Shown piece after piece: positions 1-10,961 of a stretch of 64,000 bases of DNA. The stretch lies in assembly GCA_030998225.1 (NCBI GenBank), contig JAPYXD010000608.1, forward strand, positions 5,796,501 to 5,860,500, written 5' to 3'. The notes under the pieces were generated by a model. The model made no database searches. It was not told the origin of the DNA and was given only the letters and a program-made list of their open reading frames with translations. The DNA comes from Diplolepis rosae. Lineage: Eukaryota; Arthropoda; Insecta; Hymenoptera; Diplolepididae. Positions within the stretch are counted from its first letter, which is position 1, and every line of letters starts with the position of its first letter. Made by a program: the position numbers and the translations under genes.

Positions 1-357
1 TTAATACGTCTCCCTAAAATCATAGATAACAATAAATTACGACAAGCCAAATTAAGCCTAGACGATGCAGAAAATATGTTAAAATCAATAGCCATTAACA
101 GAAGACTAAGAACATGGAGAGAAACAACTATGGATTGGTTAAGCTATTTAGGTTACGCAGCGCTAGGATTAGGATCAGCCTATGTTCTGTACAGATTAGA
201 AATACTCGAATTCATACAAAAGTGTATGCCCAAAAAACTCTGTATATTCTGTGTAAAAACAAAGGTAACAACGCCGACGAACGTCGTCACGTACAATTCT
301 AGCTTGCAACCCTTGGTGATCACCGAAATACCAAAAGTAAGGAGGGTAAGAATTTAG
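1..357 (+). pseudogene. Env C-terminus of an errantivirus-like Gypsy element (partial)
   Basis: Open frame from the first base of the window to a stop at 357, so only the 3' end of the gene is present. The visible part has a hydrophobic segment (about nt 136-198, from WLSYLGYAAL to YVLYRL) followed by a short tail rich in Lys and Cys. This is the arrangement of the transmembrane anchor and cytoplasmic tail of insect retroviral-type envelope proteins, which mediate membrane fusion. A purine tract and an LTR-like sequence follow 26 bases later, as expected for env as the last gene before the 3' LTR. No stop interrupts the visible part, but the ectodomain lies outside the window. The assignment rests on architecture and position, not on a diagnostic motif. 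Confidence 0.6.
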
Positions 358-393
358 TAAATTAAGAGACTAATTTATGTCTAAAAAGGGGAG

Positions 394-592
394 TGTTACC
401 AGGCCAGATGATGACCTCCTTCCCCCAGGTTTAGTTATCCATATATGTAGAGGTTGATGACCTCCCCCTCCTAGGTTTAGCTGTCTATATATGTAGAGGT
501 TCAGGCAGGCCTCGTCAGTTCTTCTCTAACATCTCTCAAGAATAAAGACATACAAAGTGATATCAGTTTGATGTCACTACCTTTAAAAATTA
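394..592 (+). mobile_element. 3' LTR (partial or complete) of the env-bearing element
   Basis: A polypurine tract (AAAAAGGGGAG, 383-393) ends directly before TGTTACC, the usual TG start of an LTR. Inside are a near-duplicated stretch (GATGATGACCTCC and GTTGATGACCTCC, each followed by TATATGTAGAGG), a TATATATGT box and an AATAAA at 541. The sequence runs into the Penelope-like fragment at about 600, so the true 3' end was not fixed. Without the 5' LTR for comparison the boundary is an estimate. Confidence 0.6.
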
Positions 593-614
593 GAAAGTTT
601 AGTTTTCACTATAA

Positions 615-1364
615 CAAGGTCGATATATCAATTTTTTCTCTAACCACTGTTTAACATATAAAATTGGCGTTATCTACTCACTTACTGATAGAGCAATACT
701 CTTATCAGATAAAGATTTTCATATAAATAATTTAAATTGTGTGCGATCTACATTACTAAAAAATGGCTATCCACTAGATCTTTTAAATGAAAAAATTTTC
801 GAACGTTATAAAAAATTAATAACAATTCAACATAAAACAAATCAAGTATGTAAATTTTATAATATAGATCACAGAGAAAGTAGAAAAGTCAGAACTTTTC
901 AATATATTCAAAATTTTCAAGAACAGCTATGCAGAATCTTTAAAAAAACTAAACTTCAAATTGTCTTTACAATAGAAAACTCTTTACAAAAAAAATTATT
1001 TCCAAGAATTAAAGATAGAACACAAAAAAAATTTAAATATAATGTCATTTATGAAATTAACTGTATTCAATGCAACAAAAAATATATTGGACAAACTTGC
1101 AGATTCCTACACAATAGATTACTGGAACATGCTAGATCTGTTAAAAATAAAGATAACAAAACTGCACTTGCAGAACATGCTACTTCTTACAAACATTCCT
1201 TTGATTTTAAAAATACTAAAATTTTAGATACAGAAAATATTTTAAAAAAACGATTAATTTTAGAAATGATTTATATTCAAAAAGAAAATTTTTCTATTAA
1301 TTACAAAACAGATATTGAAAATCTAAGTGCCATTTATAATAATATAATAAAATCCATAAAATAA
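615..1364 (+). pseudogene. Penelope-like element, C-terminal RT region plus GIY-YIG endonuclease
   Basis: Reading from 615 the frame gives ...INFFSNHCL..., then RAILLSDKDFH and NGYP, which are conserved blocks of the Penelope-like reverse transcriptase C-terminus. A GIY-YIG nuclease domain follows: VIYEINCIQC, KKYIGQT, an Arg in CRFLHNRLLEH and an EHA block. The nuclease nicks target DNA for retrotransposition. The frame is intact to a stop at 1364, but the RT palm with its YVDD motif is absent and a stop lies just upstream (612-614). This is a 5'-truncated copy, the usual fate of such elements. It abuts the LTR above, so it probably inserted into or next to it. Family assignment is firm; activity is excluded by the truncation. 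Confidence 0.85.
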
Positions 1365-2170
1365 CTTTTCTACTTTCTCTTATCTTTTCTAATCTTTTTA
1401 ATTGTATAATTTCATAAATTTCAAAAATTACCATTGAATGTTACCAATAGCCGATATATTACATATTAATTTTCTTGAGAACGCACCATAACATCAACAA
1501 CGCTACGATAGCCAAATGAACAATTGTGGAGACATTTTACTTCCAAAGTTTTGTGTAGTAAAAAATTTTTAAAAAATGTAACAATAACGTATAAATGAAG
1601 GAAACTGCTTGTAAGTAACTAATATTTCAAAAAATTTCTTTACATAATTTAATTCAAAATTTATCTCATATATATTTATTTTATAGGTGTCGTTATCTAT
1701 CAATATAACCTAAAAAGGTTGACACCAGTTATCCAAACAAAAATTTTTTAAAAAATTTAACGAACTCTCATAGCAACTAATATGCTATGATGATCACTTT
1801 ACAATATAATTTTATGCTTTTAAACTTGGATTTTTTGAAATTTTATTTTTATAAAAATTTAACCAATTATCAAACAATATGAATGGAAGTAAAATACCAA
1901 ATATGTCATCCAAGGTATGTTTATTATTATTATTATTCTTTCTCTCTTTTATCTTCTCTTAATTTTATATTTTATATTGAAAAAACAAAATCTTTTTATT
2001 ATATAAATATTATCTTTTTATTATATTCATAATTTTTCAAAAATTTTTATATATATTCATTTTGTATTTCCTTTTTATAGTCTTGATAAGGACCGAAAAA
2101 ACGGTCGAAAAGTTGACGTACTTTCAAAATAAAACAACTTTACAAAACCGGAAAGGCCATTCACTTTAAT
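1365..2170 (+). mobile_element. Presumed 3' flank of the Penelope-like element
   Basis: Very AT-rich non-coding sequence with a TTATTATTATTATT run near 1920. It contains a stem-loop with arms GGTGTC (1686) and GACACC (1721) and an inner AACC/GGTT, and a second stem-loop described separately. Assignment to the element is by position and by the second stem-loop; the 3' end was not determined. Confidence 0.4.
2082..2143 (+). ncRNA. Degenerate hammerhead-ribozyme-like motif in Penelope 3' region
   Basis: TTGATAAG is followed by a perfect 5-bp stem (GACCG...CGGTC) and then GAAA, in the order of a hammerhead core (CUGAUGA, stem II, GAAA). A further AAGTTG...CAACTT pairing can stand for stem III. 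Penelope-like elements are known to carry hammerheads in their terminal repeats. The core departs from consensus at two invariant positions (C3 is T, G8 is A) and stem I is not convincing, so a self-cleaving RNA is unlikely here. Confidence 0.35.
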
Positions 2171-2180
2171 GTTCAAAATA

Positions 2181-4590
2181 TTAATTTTCAATTAGGAGTA
2201 CGCCACGCGTACACTTTATTGCTTCCATTGTCATTATCTACTACCTGCTTTTGAGTTCGACTTCAAGCGGTCCGACAGAAGTTGTGAGACGATTTTCGTC
2301 TCATATCTGGCATTCAGGAAATTTGATTTTTGGCAAGTTAGACGAATTTATGCAACTGTAAAAAGAGCAAAATCTCAATTATATGCACTTTTACTTGACA
2401 TACTTTTCTGCAATATGAAGTTGGAACATTGCTTTATCATCCATGCTAAACTACGAATCAGAAATGCCGTTTAGCTCGGAGTAATTGAGCGTTCAAATAG
2501 ACCCCAAATGCCAGAAAATTTTATATTTTATTTTTGAATAAAAAACCAACTTCCCATTCGACGCGAACATTTTAATACGATTCTTTCGCTTCGATAAGTT
2601 TTTCTCTATCAGTTAGAGATTTAAAACTTTAAAGAATAGGAGGACGTCATAGTTTTTTTCAACCGTCTACGAAGTCAATTTATTGAATGAGTTTTGGAAA
2701 TGTCTCGTATCATATCGGCAGTCAGTTTTATGCCACTAGTGTTTGCTCCAACAGTTGTTCCCTTTGCAAAACACTGATGGCTTGCCCCATTCCTTCCCTA
2801 GTTGAATAAGTTTGAAATGTTACTCTTTTCGGAAAAGTAACTCAATCTCAAAAAGTTACTTGTTTGATAAATAATTTGAATAATCCAGAAATGCATATAC
2901 TGAAATTGTAATGGAAAATCCATACTTTCTGAATGCAAGTGACGCATGATTTTCTCAAATATTTATGATTTGATGCATGACACTCATATTATGTGTTTTG
3001 CAAGAAAACTTTACGATTTTCAATCTCATGGGCTAATGAGGGATAATATTAATTTTGAATTAGGAGTACGCCGCGCGTACACTTTATTGCTTCCATTGTC
3101 ATTATCTACTACCTGCTTTTGAGTTCGTCTTCAAGCGGTCCGACAGAAGTTGTGAGACAATTTTCGTCTCATATCTGGCATTCAGAAAATTTGATTTTTG
3201 GCAAGTTAGACGAATTTATGCAACTGCGAAAAGAGCAAAATCTCAAGTTCTATGCACTTTTACTTGACATACTTTTCTGCAATATGAAGTTGAAACTTTG
3301 CTTTATCACCCATGTTAAACTACGAATCAGAAATGCCGTTTAGCTCGGAGCAATCTAGCGTTCAAATAGACCCCAAATTCCAGAAATTTTTATATTTTTT
3401 TTTTTAATAAAAAACCAACTTCCCATTCGACACGAACTTTTTAATACAATTCTTTCGCTTCGTAAAGGTTTTATCTATCAGCTAGAGATTTAAAACTTTA
3501 ATGAATAGGAGGACGTCATAGTTTTTTTCGACCGTCTACGAAGTCAATTTATTGAACGAGTTTTGGAAATGTCTCGTATCATATCGGCAGTCAGTTTTAT
3601 GCCACTAGTGTTTGCTCCAACAGTTGTTCCCTTTGTAAACCACTGATGTCTTGCCCCATGTCTTTCGTAGTCACGTGAGCTTGAAATGTTACTCTTTTAC
3701 AATGAGTAACGCAATCTCAAAAAGTTACTTGTTTGATAAATAATTTGAATAATCCAGTAATGCATATTCGGAAATTGTAATGGAAAAACCATACTTTCTG
3801 AATGCAAGTGACGCATGATTTTCTCAAATATTTATGATTTGATTCATGATTCATTGCTTTATCATCCGTGCTAAACGACGAATCAGAAATGCCGTTTAGC
3901 TCGGAGCAATTGAGCGTTCAAATAGACCCCAAATTCCAGAAAATTTTATATTTTTTTTTGAATAAAAAACCAACTTCCCATTCGACTCGAACTTTTTAAT
4001 ACGATTCTTTCGCTTCGTTAAGGTTTTCTCTATCAGTTAGAGATTTAAAACTTTAAAGAATAGGAGGACGTCATAGTTTTTTTCAACCGTCTACGAAGTC
4101 AATTTATTGAATAAATTTTGGAAATGTCTCGTATCATATCGGCAGTCAGTTTTATGCCACTAGTGTTTGCTCCAACACTTGTTCCCTTCGCAAAACACTG
4201 ATGGCTTGCCCCATGTCTTCCGTAGTCACGTGAGCTTGAAATGTTACTCTTTTACAAAGAGTAACGCAATCTAAAAAAGTTACTTGTTTGATAAATAATT
4301 TGAATAATCCAGAAGTGCATATACAGAAATTGTAATGGAAAAACCATACTTTCTGAATGCAAGTGACGCATGATTTTCTCAAATATTTATGATTTGATGC
4401 ATGACACTCATATTATGTGTTTTGCAAGAAAACTTTACGATTTTCAATCTCATGGGCTAATGAGGAATAATATTTATTTTCAATTAGGAGTACGCCACGC
4501 GTACAGTTTATTGCTTCCATTGTCATGATCTACTACCTGCTTTTGAGTTCGACTTCAAGGGGCCGACAGAAGTTAGGAGACGATTCGTCC
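2181..4590 (+). repeat. ~868-bp tandem repeat, about 2.8 copies
   Basis: The block beginning TTCAATTAGGAGTACGCC recurs at about 2190 and 3056 and restarts near 4480. The first two starts are 868 bp apart. The second unit is cut at about 3846, where the sequence jumps back to the block that in unit one lies at 2430, so a partial unit (3846-4473) precedes the last start. Units look highly similar by eye with scattered substitutions and short indels. Each opens with a near-palindrome (GTACGCC.CGCGTAC). No long frame is shared between the units, so this looks like satellite or a duplicated non-coding repeat rather than a gene family. Confidence 0.85.
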
Positions 4591-4977
4591 TATAGCACAT
4601 ATGCACATATGCAATCTTCGCGGACTTCGCACATGTAGGGTTAAAATATAAGGTGTGTTTTTTGCGGTCATTTTTTTTAACTCGAAGTCAATATATTGTC
4701 GCGTGTCCCAAGGGTTGCACGCGTGTAAGTGTTATCCTGAAGTTAGGTATCAAAGTCTTTTGATATATTGAGGTATTGTTTATTGCTCTTATTGTATTTT
4801 TTGGATACCTGATCTAGGGATAAATTTCCGTCAATATGAGAATTTCTTTCTTAATTTCCCGTCTCACAATTCGTCACAAGTTTGGGTTTGAGACGTCTCA
4901 AACTTCTATATCATACAATTAAGCTATAATTGATGATGATCGTGTTGAAACTTCCATAAATAAGATAGTCGTATTAA
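4591..4977. other. No gene seen
   Basis: AT-rich sequence without a convincing frame. It starts at the end of the tandem repeat with short CACATATGCACATATGCA-type repetition. Confidence 0.6.
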
Positions 4978-5059
4978 CACGTTCCGTGCCAGACTTTTTG
5001 AAGTCATTACGTTAAGGCAGCAGCGGGGGTCGTATACGCCCCACGCGGCACGGAACGTG
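4978..5059. mobile_element. 82-bp MITE with TTAA target duplication
   Basis: Terminal inverted repeats CACGTTCCGTGCC and GGCACGGAACGTG are perfect over 13 bp, and each is flanked by TTAA (4974-4977 and 5060-5063). TTAA is the target-site preference of piggyBac-superfamily transposases, so this is best read as a minimal piggyBac-type MITE. It has no coding capacity. Confidence 0.7.
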
Positions 5060-5063
5060 TTAA

Positions 5064-6345
5064 TATATTATTTGAGTACGAAAAATATTACATGCATAAT
5101 TACATTTTTCATTTAAAATATGAATAAATTAATTTCTAAAGTTTTGTTTCATTCCAGAGATGTTGGTCATTGATATAATGTTATAGTTCGATTGATTTTC
5201 ATTCAATGTGTGTCTGACAGTGGTTATTGTAATTCAAAATTTTTTGCGAAAAAAACAAATTGTTCTAATGATTTTTTTCCCCATGATTTTCCCTGATAAA
5301 GTTGATAATATTAAAATAATTTAATATATTTTTTGGAATCGCGCATAAGTTTTCGTTACCTGCTTATCAAAAACTTTTTTGTATTCTCATTTTTGGTATT
5401 AGGTTTTTATCTAACGGTTTTTGTGACAGACGGATCAACTGACGGCGGGAAAAATGATAGGATCCTATCATTTTTCCCGCCATATATCGGTCATTGCGAA
5501 ACCTGCAATTTTTTTTTCAATCGGCGATATCTCCGGTTAGAAAAAATTTAAATAATACATGTAAATAGTGAAATGGAAAACTGAAAAGTGGCTCTTTTTG
5601 ATGGTTTTCTCATATTTAAAAAATAATAATTATTCGCGAAGTTATCAATGCTCAAATATAGCGAAAAACCGTGTTTTTTGCACTTTTAGGTTAGGATTAC
5701 TCGAAGACCTGACGCGATGGAGAAATTCTGCGCCCGGATTCGGTTTCTGCGCAAAAAATTACTTCGGAAATGACTATCGGTATTTCTATAACAATCACAA
5801 CCTCATATTTTGTCAACCTGTGTTATCTGTTCCCAAACCTCAAGAAATGGCTGTGTGGTAGGTGTTTTGAATAGAACTAAGAAGTTGAATGGGTATTTTA
5901 GAGGGTTTGACAAATCCTATTATTTAGAAGGCCACCCACCACTAGTCAAGACTCCATGCGCAATCATAAATCGCGCGCAGGTAAACAAGCAAGACAGAAG
6001 TATCACAGGAGGTTAAATTAAGTAGGAGTAATTTTCTTGAATTCGGAAGAAACTGTTGGCAGGGTAGAAGAGTCTGCTCCTGTCCTAATACCAGAGGCTT
6101 TTCTATAAAAATACAAAAGGAAGAAACTTAAAAAAAATTTTCACGTGTGATGGATAAAACATTGCTGTAACAAACGATATAAATGTATTGTGTGTGTAAA
6201 AACTGTGAAATCGGTCTAAATAGCTGAATTCACTAAAAAAAACTGTACAGAAAAATGTTTTCAATCTACCCTAAGAAAGATTATATGTACAGTAAAATTA
6301 TAGGCGTTGAGAAAAATTATTACATAATAAAATGTCTAAAAATCT
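5064..6345. other. No gene seen apart from a perfect palindrome
   Basis: AT-rich sequence. Frames of up to about 97 codons occur but show no recognisable domain or codon pattern. A slightly more GC-rich patch (5690-6015) does not resemble a known exon. Confidence 0.5.
5444..5481. repeat. 38-bp perfect palindrome
   Basis: Two 19-base arms (GGCGGGAAAAATGATAGGA and its exact complement) meet with no spacer. It is a cruciform-capable sequence or a head-to-head junction. Flanking bases do not continue the symmetry. Confidence 0.95.
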
Positions 6346-6471
6346 GCCCGCTTCGCGGGCACATTCTCATGGCGCGCTTCGCGCGCAGCTCATAAGATTG
6401 TGCGCGCCTAGGGCGCGCGATTTGATCGTCGCGCTTCGCGCTCCGTTCTTCCTGGGCCTCGCGCTTCGCGC
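6346..6471. repeat. Cluster of five GC-rich hairpins
   Basis: Five palindromes sit in 126 bp of otherwise AT-rich sequence: GCCCGCTTCGCGGGC (6346), GCGCGCTTCGCGCGC (6372), GCGCGCCTAGGGCGCGC (6402), and GCGCTTCGCGC twice (6431, 6461). Four share a central TTC(G). A weaker relative, GCGGTTCGC, lies near 6677. Confidence 0.9.
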
Positions 6472-6860
6472 TCGGTCTTGTGCTCTTCGCATACGTTTAA
6501 GTTTATTTCTTATAATTTAATACTGAAGCTCAAGCCAATTTAATGATATTAAAGATGATGTAATTAGTCATTTTCTCAAATTCACTAAGTTTCTTTTTCA
6601 GTTTAAGTGAAACAGAAAATTCAATTTACTTAAGGCTCTATCGGCCTTAAGGAACACATTCTCATCATGACACTCGCGGTTCGCGCTCGATTTTCTGTAT
6701 GCATTTTTGTAACTTTTTAATAAATTACATGATTATTGATAAATTTATTTTCTTCCAAATACCTCAAAAAGGAAAAACAATCGTAGACTTTATTTAAGGA
6801 AACGATTTTGCAGAACAACGCTTATTCCGTATCTCACATAATTTGGTAAAAAAATCGAAT
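6472..6860. other. No gene seen
   Basis: AT-rich unique sequence between the hairpin cluster and the degenerate repeats. Confidence 0.6.
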
Positions 6861-7430
6861 TTTTTCAATATTAAAAATCAAAAAATTAAAATATACATCC
6901 TGTCGAGAAATTTCTCGATAAGAATGTGTAGACCTTATTTAGCCAAACAATTTTTCATCTAAAAGTTTTTTTTGTATCTCACATATTTTGTCCAAAAAAT
7001 GGAATTTTTGAATTTTAATCATATTTTTTGGAATTGAAACGAAAAATATACCTTTTATCAGAAACTGTGTGAGACAAAATTTGTAGATCTTTTTGAAACG
7101 ATGAACTTTGTATTCTTACGTTTTTTTCGTATTTCACATATTATTGTTAAAAAATTGAATTTTGGATTTTCAATGGTTTTTTTTTAAATTAATAAGAAAA
7201 ATATGCATCTTATGAAAAAATGTTACCATTAAAATTTGTAGGTCTTTATGTAAAAAATAATATTGTATCATAACGTTTTTTCGTATCTCGTATAATTTAA
7301 CTTGAAAATGGAATTTTGATATTGACTTTTTTCGAATTTGAATATGCTGTAACATTTCTAATTTTGATTTAATCGAAAAATCTTATCAGGATAATTTGTA
7401 GAGATTTATGAGCACTATCAAAAACCAGTA
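6861..7430. repeat. Degenerate AT-rich repeats
   Basis: Blocks of the form GTATCTCACATA, then AAAAAATGGAATTTTTG, then a GTAGACCTT / GTAGATCTT / GTAGGTCTT element recur about four times at 130-150 bp spacing (near 6830, 6970, 7130 and 7280). Similarity is low and no coding frame is shared. Confidence 0.6.
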
Positions 7431-7611
7431 TTGAAATTTTTTATTTTTTCAAAAAATTATTTTCAAAAACACAAAATTCGTGCTCAATCCCTCAATTTTG
7501 ATTGGATGTGGCTGGTTAACGAACTTGTCCTTACTTTCTCGGCTCCGATAAAGTGTACCAAAGCTCAATTCAATCTGATAATTCTGTCAAGAGTTATGCC
7601 GCACACGACCT

Positions 7612-7654
7612 ACAGACAGACAGACAGACGGACAGACGGACAGACAGACAGACA
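7612..7654. repeat. CAGA/CGGA microsatellite
   Basis: A 43-bp run of ACAG/ACGG tetranucleotides. Such tails with a following CACTTTCGTAAAAAC are common at the end of dispersed arthropod repeats and may mark the end of the preceding repeat block. Confidence 0.85.
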
Positions 7655-7679
7655 CTTTCGTAAAAACCCTTGTTTCTGA

Positions 7680-8750
7680 CTCAGGGGGTCTCAAAACGTA
7701 AAGATTTGATGAAAATTTCGAAAGTCATTTTTCACATAAAACCAATACCTTCTCATCCATGATATGAGAATGTAAAAAACTGCGATCTCATCACAATAAA
7801 ATATTACCAAACAAAAACTGACCTATTATTTTGTTAAATAGCCGGACAAAACGTTGGTGGAAAAATTAATCCAAGTGACATAGTAACAAATTTTCATTTC
7901 TTCTTTTTTTCTCTCGCCGCAAACAAAATGAGCACATAATTTTCTGAAAACACTCCTGTGACTACGGATTTTTCCTAAAAACTGAGTTGCATTTGGAAAC
8001 AGACTTGGAAAGGCTTTGTAAAGTAAAGTACAGGGTAAGGTTTTTTATTCGGAGAGTCTCGGTTAAAGGGAAAGGAGAGATAGAAAATGTGTAAAGATGT
8101 ACACAAGATGACCAGAATACTGTGACAAAAGAGGGCTATGAAATTTGAAACAAGTCATAAAAAGTCGGTATATAACTGTTAAAAATTTTCATCGCAATCT
8201 CCCGAAACATGTGATTGGAGTTTTTTATTCAGTCACAGTCTCACCAGATTAAGATTGAACTTCAGCAAAATCAGTTACTTTTTTGTTCAATTTAAGAAAC
8301 GATTTTTTAATGATCAGTTACAAAGTTTTAAATGTTCTGATACCTGTATATAGAAATTATGAAACTTGTAACAGGAATAATTTTACGTTTTTTGGATTAC
8401 TGGAGTTTAATGCAGTTACATGTAGCTTAAAATTTTAGTTATAGTTTTGCAATTTAATGATAAATTTGATGAAATTCGGTTACAGTTTGACAGTTTTAAG
8501 ATACATGTTTTAAAAACTCAGTGTTACATTATATAAAATTAAAAATGTTTTCTTAAAAAAATTTTTTTACAATTTTAAGATACCTTTACTAAAAAACATC
8601 ATAAATGTCGTCAAATTTTAACGCTGACTTTGTAATATAACAATTTGGCAAATTTACGAATATTTACAACATTGTCCATTTTTTAAAAATTAAAAAGAGA
8701 GGAGTGTTTTCGAATTTAATAAAAGTATGCATTTTCAAAGAGGTTAAGGT
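7680..8750. other. No gene seen
   Basis: AT-rich sequence with no frame of interest on either strand and no inverted repeat that I could find. Confidence 0.5.
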
Positions 8751-8754
8751 TAAT

Positions 8755-9065
8755 TGTTTAAGAAGGGGAGGTAAAAAACAGATAGGTTTTCTGTGTTTGT
8801 TCTTTTATTAACAACATTAGATTGGCTGGCTATATCAGTCATTTCTAATATCATTCGTATTTTATAATTCCTGGATCTGTCAAAATGTCTACTACATTAA
8901 AATCCAATTTATGGTCTTGGTTCCAGGCATGTTCAGTTAATGCAGTCTATTCATCAAGGTGGTTAAACACATCTTTTTTATGTTCAGTAATCCTAGTTTT
9001 TAGTGGACGCTTGGTTGTACCTATGTAGGATGCAGAACAACGTGTGTACCACCCCATTATGCTCT
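8755..9065 (-). pseudogene. Penelope-like element, GIY-YIG endonuclease fragment
   Basis: On the minus strand the three frames together show CSASYIGTTKRPLKTRITEH, then a HLDE..ALTEHAWNQDHK block, the GIY-YIG nuclease signature of Penelope-like elements (Y-I-G-T, R, EH). It belongs to the RT fragment at 9560-10450 and is separated from it by about 480 bp of unrelated sequence. Several frame shifts and stops show it is dead. Similarity to the copy at 615-1364 is at family level only. Confidence 0.75.
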
Positions 9066-9069
9066 GTGT

Positions 9070-9545
9070 TCAAGACAAGTGATAAATGAGATTTTTGACG
9101 AAAAGTGGATAGGACGAGGCGGCCCCTGTAGCTTGGCCACCTCGTTCGCCGAATTAACAAATGCTTACAAGTCGAGGGTCATCACTTCGAGCATCTTCTG
9201 TAGGTAGACCCAAACCAAGGTTAGTAGATCCTTTGAAAGTAATTATTCTGATATGTTTCTATTTTCGACTATTTTCATACTTTGCGTGGCTAGAATGACC
9301 TTGTGTCGTCGGTCGTTGAATTTGTCTTAAAATCGGTAATAATGTCATTGAAAAAAATACATGATTCCATTTTAAAAAGTAGAGTTGACCTTGATGTAGC
9401 TTCAGCGCCTCCAACGATAAAAAAATAGGGTGGTCGAGTATGACGGCATTCTTGAACACTGAGACTTTTGTCTGAAACATTTTTGGATATGATCAATAGT
9501 TTGAGTGCGATCGCTCTGTAACGCTTTATGTGCCTCACCCTGTAT
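9070..9545 (-). other. Sequence inserted within the Penelope-like element
   Basis: This interval interrupts the RT-to-endonuclease order and matches neither domain. One edge carries TATACAGGGTGAGGC (minus strand, 9530-9545), resembling the TATACAGGGTG ends of small Tc1/mariner-type repeats. An 82-codon minus-strand frame is present but has no recognisable domain. I read it as a small non-autonomous element, but the second terminus was not found. Confidence 0.35.
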
Positions 9546-9559
9546 ATTTAGGGATTTGA

Positions 9560-10450
9560 GCTGCAGTTAATTTTGTAGTAGAGTGGATGATGTAAATAGA
9601 GCTTTAGAAGTCGACCAGAGCAAGTTGGTTTTTGGTACCAGTTAGTATTAATTTTTTTCCCTTCTCTGTAATGAGAACATCCAAAAAACAAATTTTTTCA
9701 TTTGATTCCTCTTCTATTGTAAATTGTATTTTGTGGTTATAGATTTGTGTTTGAGATTGTGTCAATTTCATCAGTAGGTATTGATATTATGATCTCATCC
9801 ACATATCGAAAAAAGAAAGGTAGTTGGAGAGGTAAAGATGCTCTACATTTTGTTTCTAAATCATCCACGGCTATATAACCTGCGATGGGAGAAAGAAGGG
9901 AACCCATGGGGAAGGCAGATTTTTGATTTTATGAGGTGTTTTGAAAATTAAAAGAGGAGTTTGATGAGCAGATTCTAAGTCCTTTTTCAAATTGGTACCA
10001 AGGTATTTTTGCATGTAACTGAATTTTTGGCCATATTTCTTTGATGCCTTTGATAGCTTATTATTCGTTTTGTGAAGTAATACTCCCTTGAGACTTCTTT
10101 TGGAAGAATCAATAAAAGGTCTCCATTCCTCATCCTTGTAAACACCTGGTTTCAGTTCATCCATTAACCCTTGAACATCGTAAAAATACACGAGGGATGA
10201 GTCGTCTATTTTCGTGAGGTATTTTCTAAATTTTTCTTCTCTGTTTTGGAAATAATCGACTTTAACATCTTTTGCTAGGAAGTTCTTTTTTGATAAACGA
10301 GGTAAGAAGTTCTGCGCCATCTTCTGGTAGCTCTACATCTCTTAACAAGTCATTTAGTTCCTCCTGCAGCGTAACTTGGAAAAATGTATCCTTTCCTCTG
10401 GGGCGTTTCATGTGATAGGCAAAAGTCAAGTCATTGATTTTCTTTATTTT
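9560..10450 (-). pseudogene. Penelope-like element, N-terminal and reverse transcriptase region
   Basis: Minus-strand translation gives, in order, an N-terminal block (INDLTFAYHMKRPRGKDTFF), a 149-codon open stretch (9871-10320), the PMGSLLSPIAGYIA block that precedes the RT catalytic motif, FFRYVDEIIIS (the usual YVDD is YVDE here), and TNWYQKPTCSGRLLKLYLHH. The order and motifs are those of Penelope-like RTs. Frame shifts and the changed catalytic position mark it as inactive. The DNA at 10408-10460 also matches 51658-51735, a stray fragment of the same family. Confidence 0.8.
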
Positions 10451-10454
10451 TAGT

Positions 10455-10961
10455 CATTTTGTAGTAATCAGCAATATTTGAATATTAATACTAAAGATTG
10501 ATATAAGTCCTGTTCATTATTATTTACATTATGGGCAATCAAAGTTAATAAAATGGAAATGGTTTCTTTGCGATAATTAAGAAGATTGACGGTGAACATA
10601 TTGTCTCATATATGAATAACCTTTCAGGAGCCAAAATATAGTTTGACACTTGCAAATAATGTTTAAAGTCTGCTAAACTCACCTTGAAAATATAGAAATG
10701 GTCTTTTTTGTTATATAGGGGTAAAAAATTTTTGAACTATAAAACTGCCAACGCGACCTATCCAGCTTCTGACTCTAGTGATTGGGTGCACCCATAATAG
10801 TATTGATAAGTGCTGAAAATGATACTTAGAGAAATTTATAAGTTGTTAATTAATTGGCTTGTTGAAAAAAAGGTACATAATAAGCGTTCGGAACTCCCAT
10901 TTTCTAGGAAAACGAGATCTTAGGAATTTTATTCAATTTTCCGAATAACCATAAAATCAAA
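10455..10961 (+). other. Non-coding; probable 5' region of the Gypsy element
   Basis: No frame of interest. It lies between the Penelope-like relic and the gag start, where a 5' LTR and primer-binding site would be expected. I could not identify a TG...CA pair or a tRNA-complementary site. Confidence 0.4.

Noticed and set aside
2082..2143. Functional hammerhead ribozyme
   Set aside because: Two invariant core bases are altered and stem I cannot be formed convincingly; kept only as a degenerate motif.
3119..3343. 74-codon frame in the 868-bp repeat
   Set aside because: Interrupted in the first unit; the sequence is a tandem non-coding repeat.
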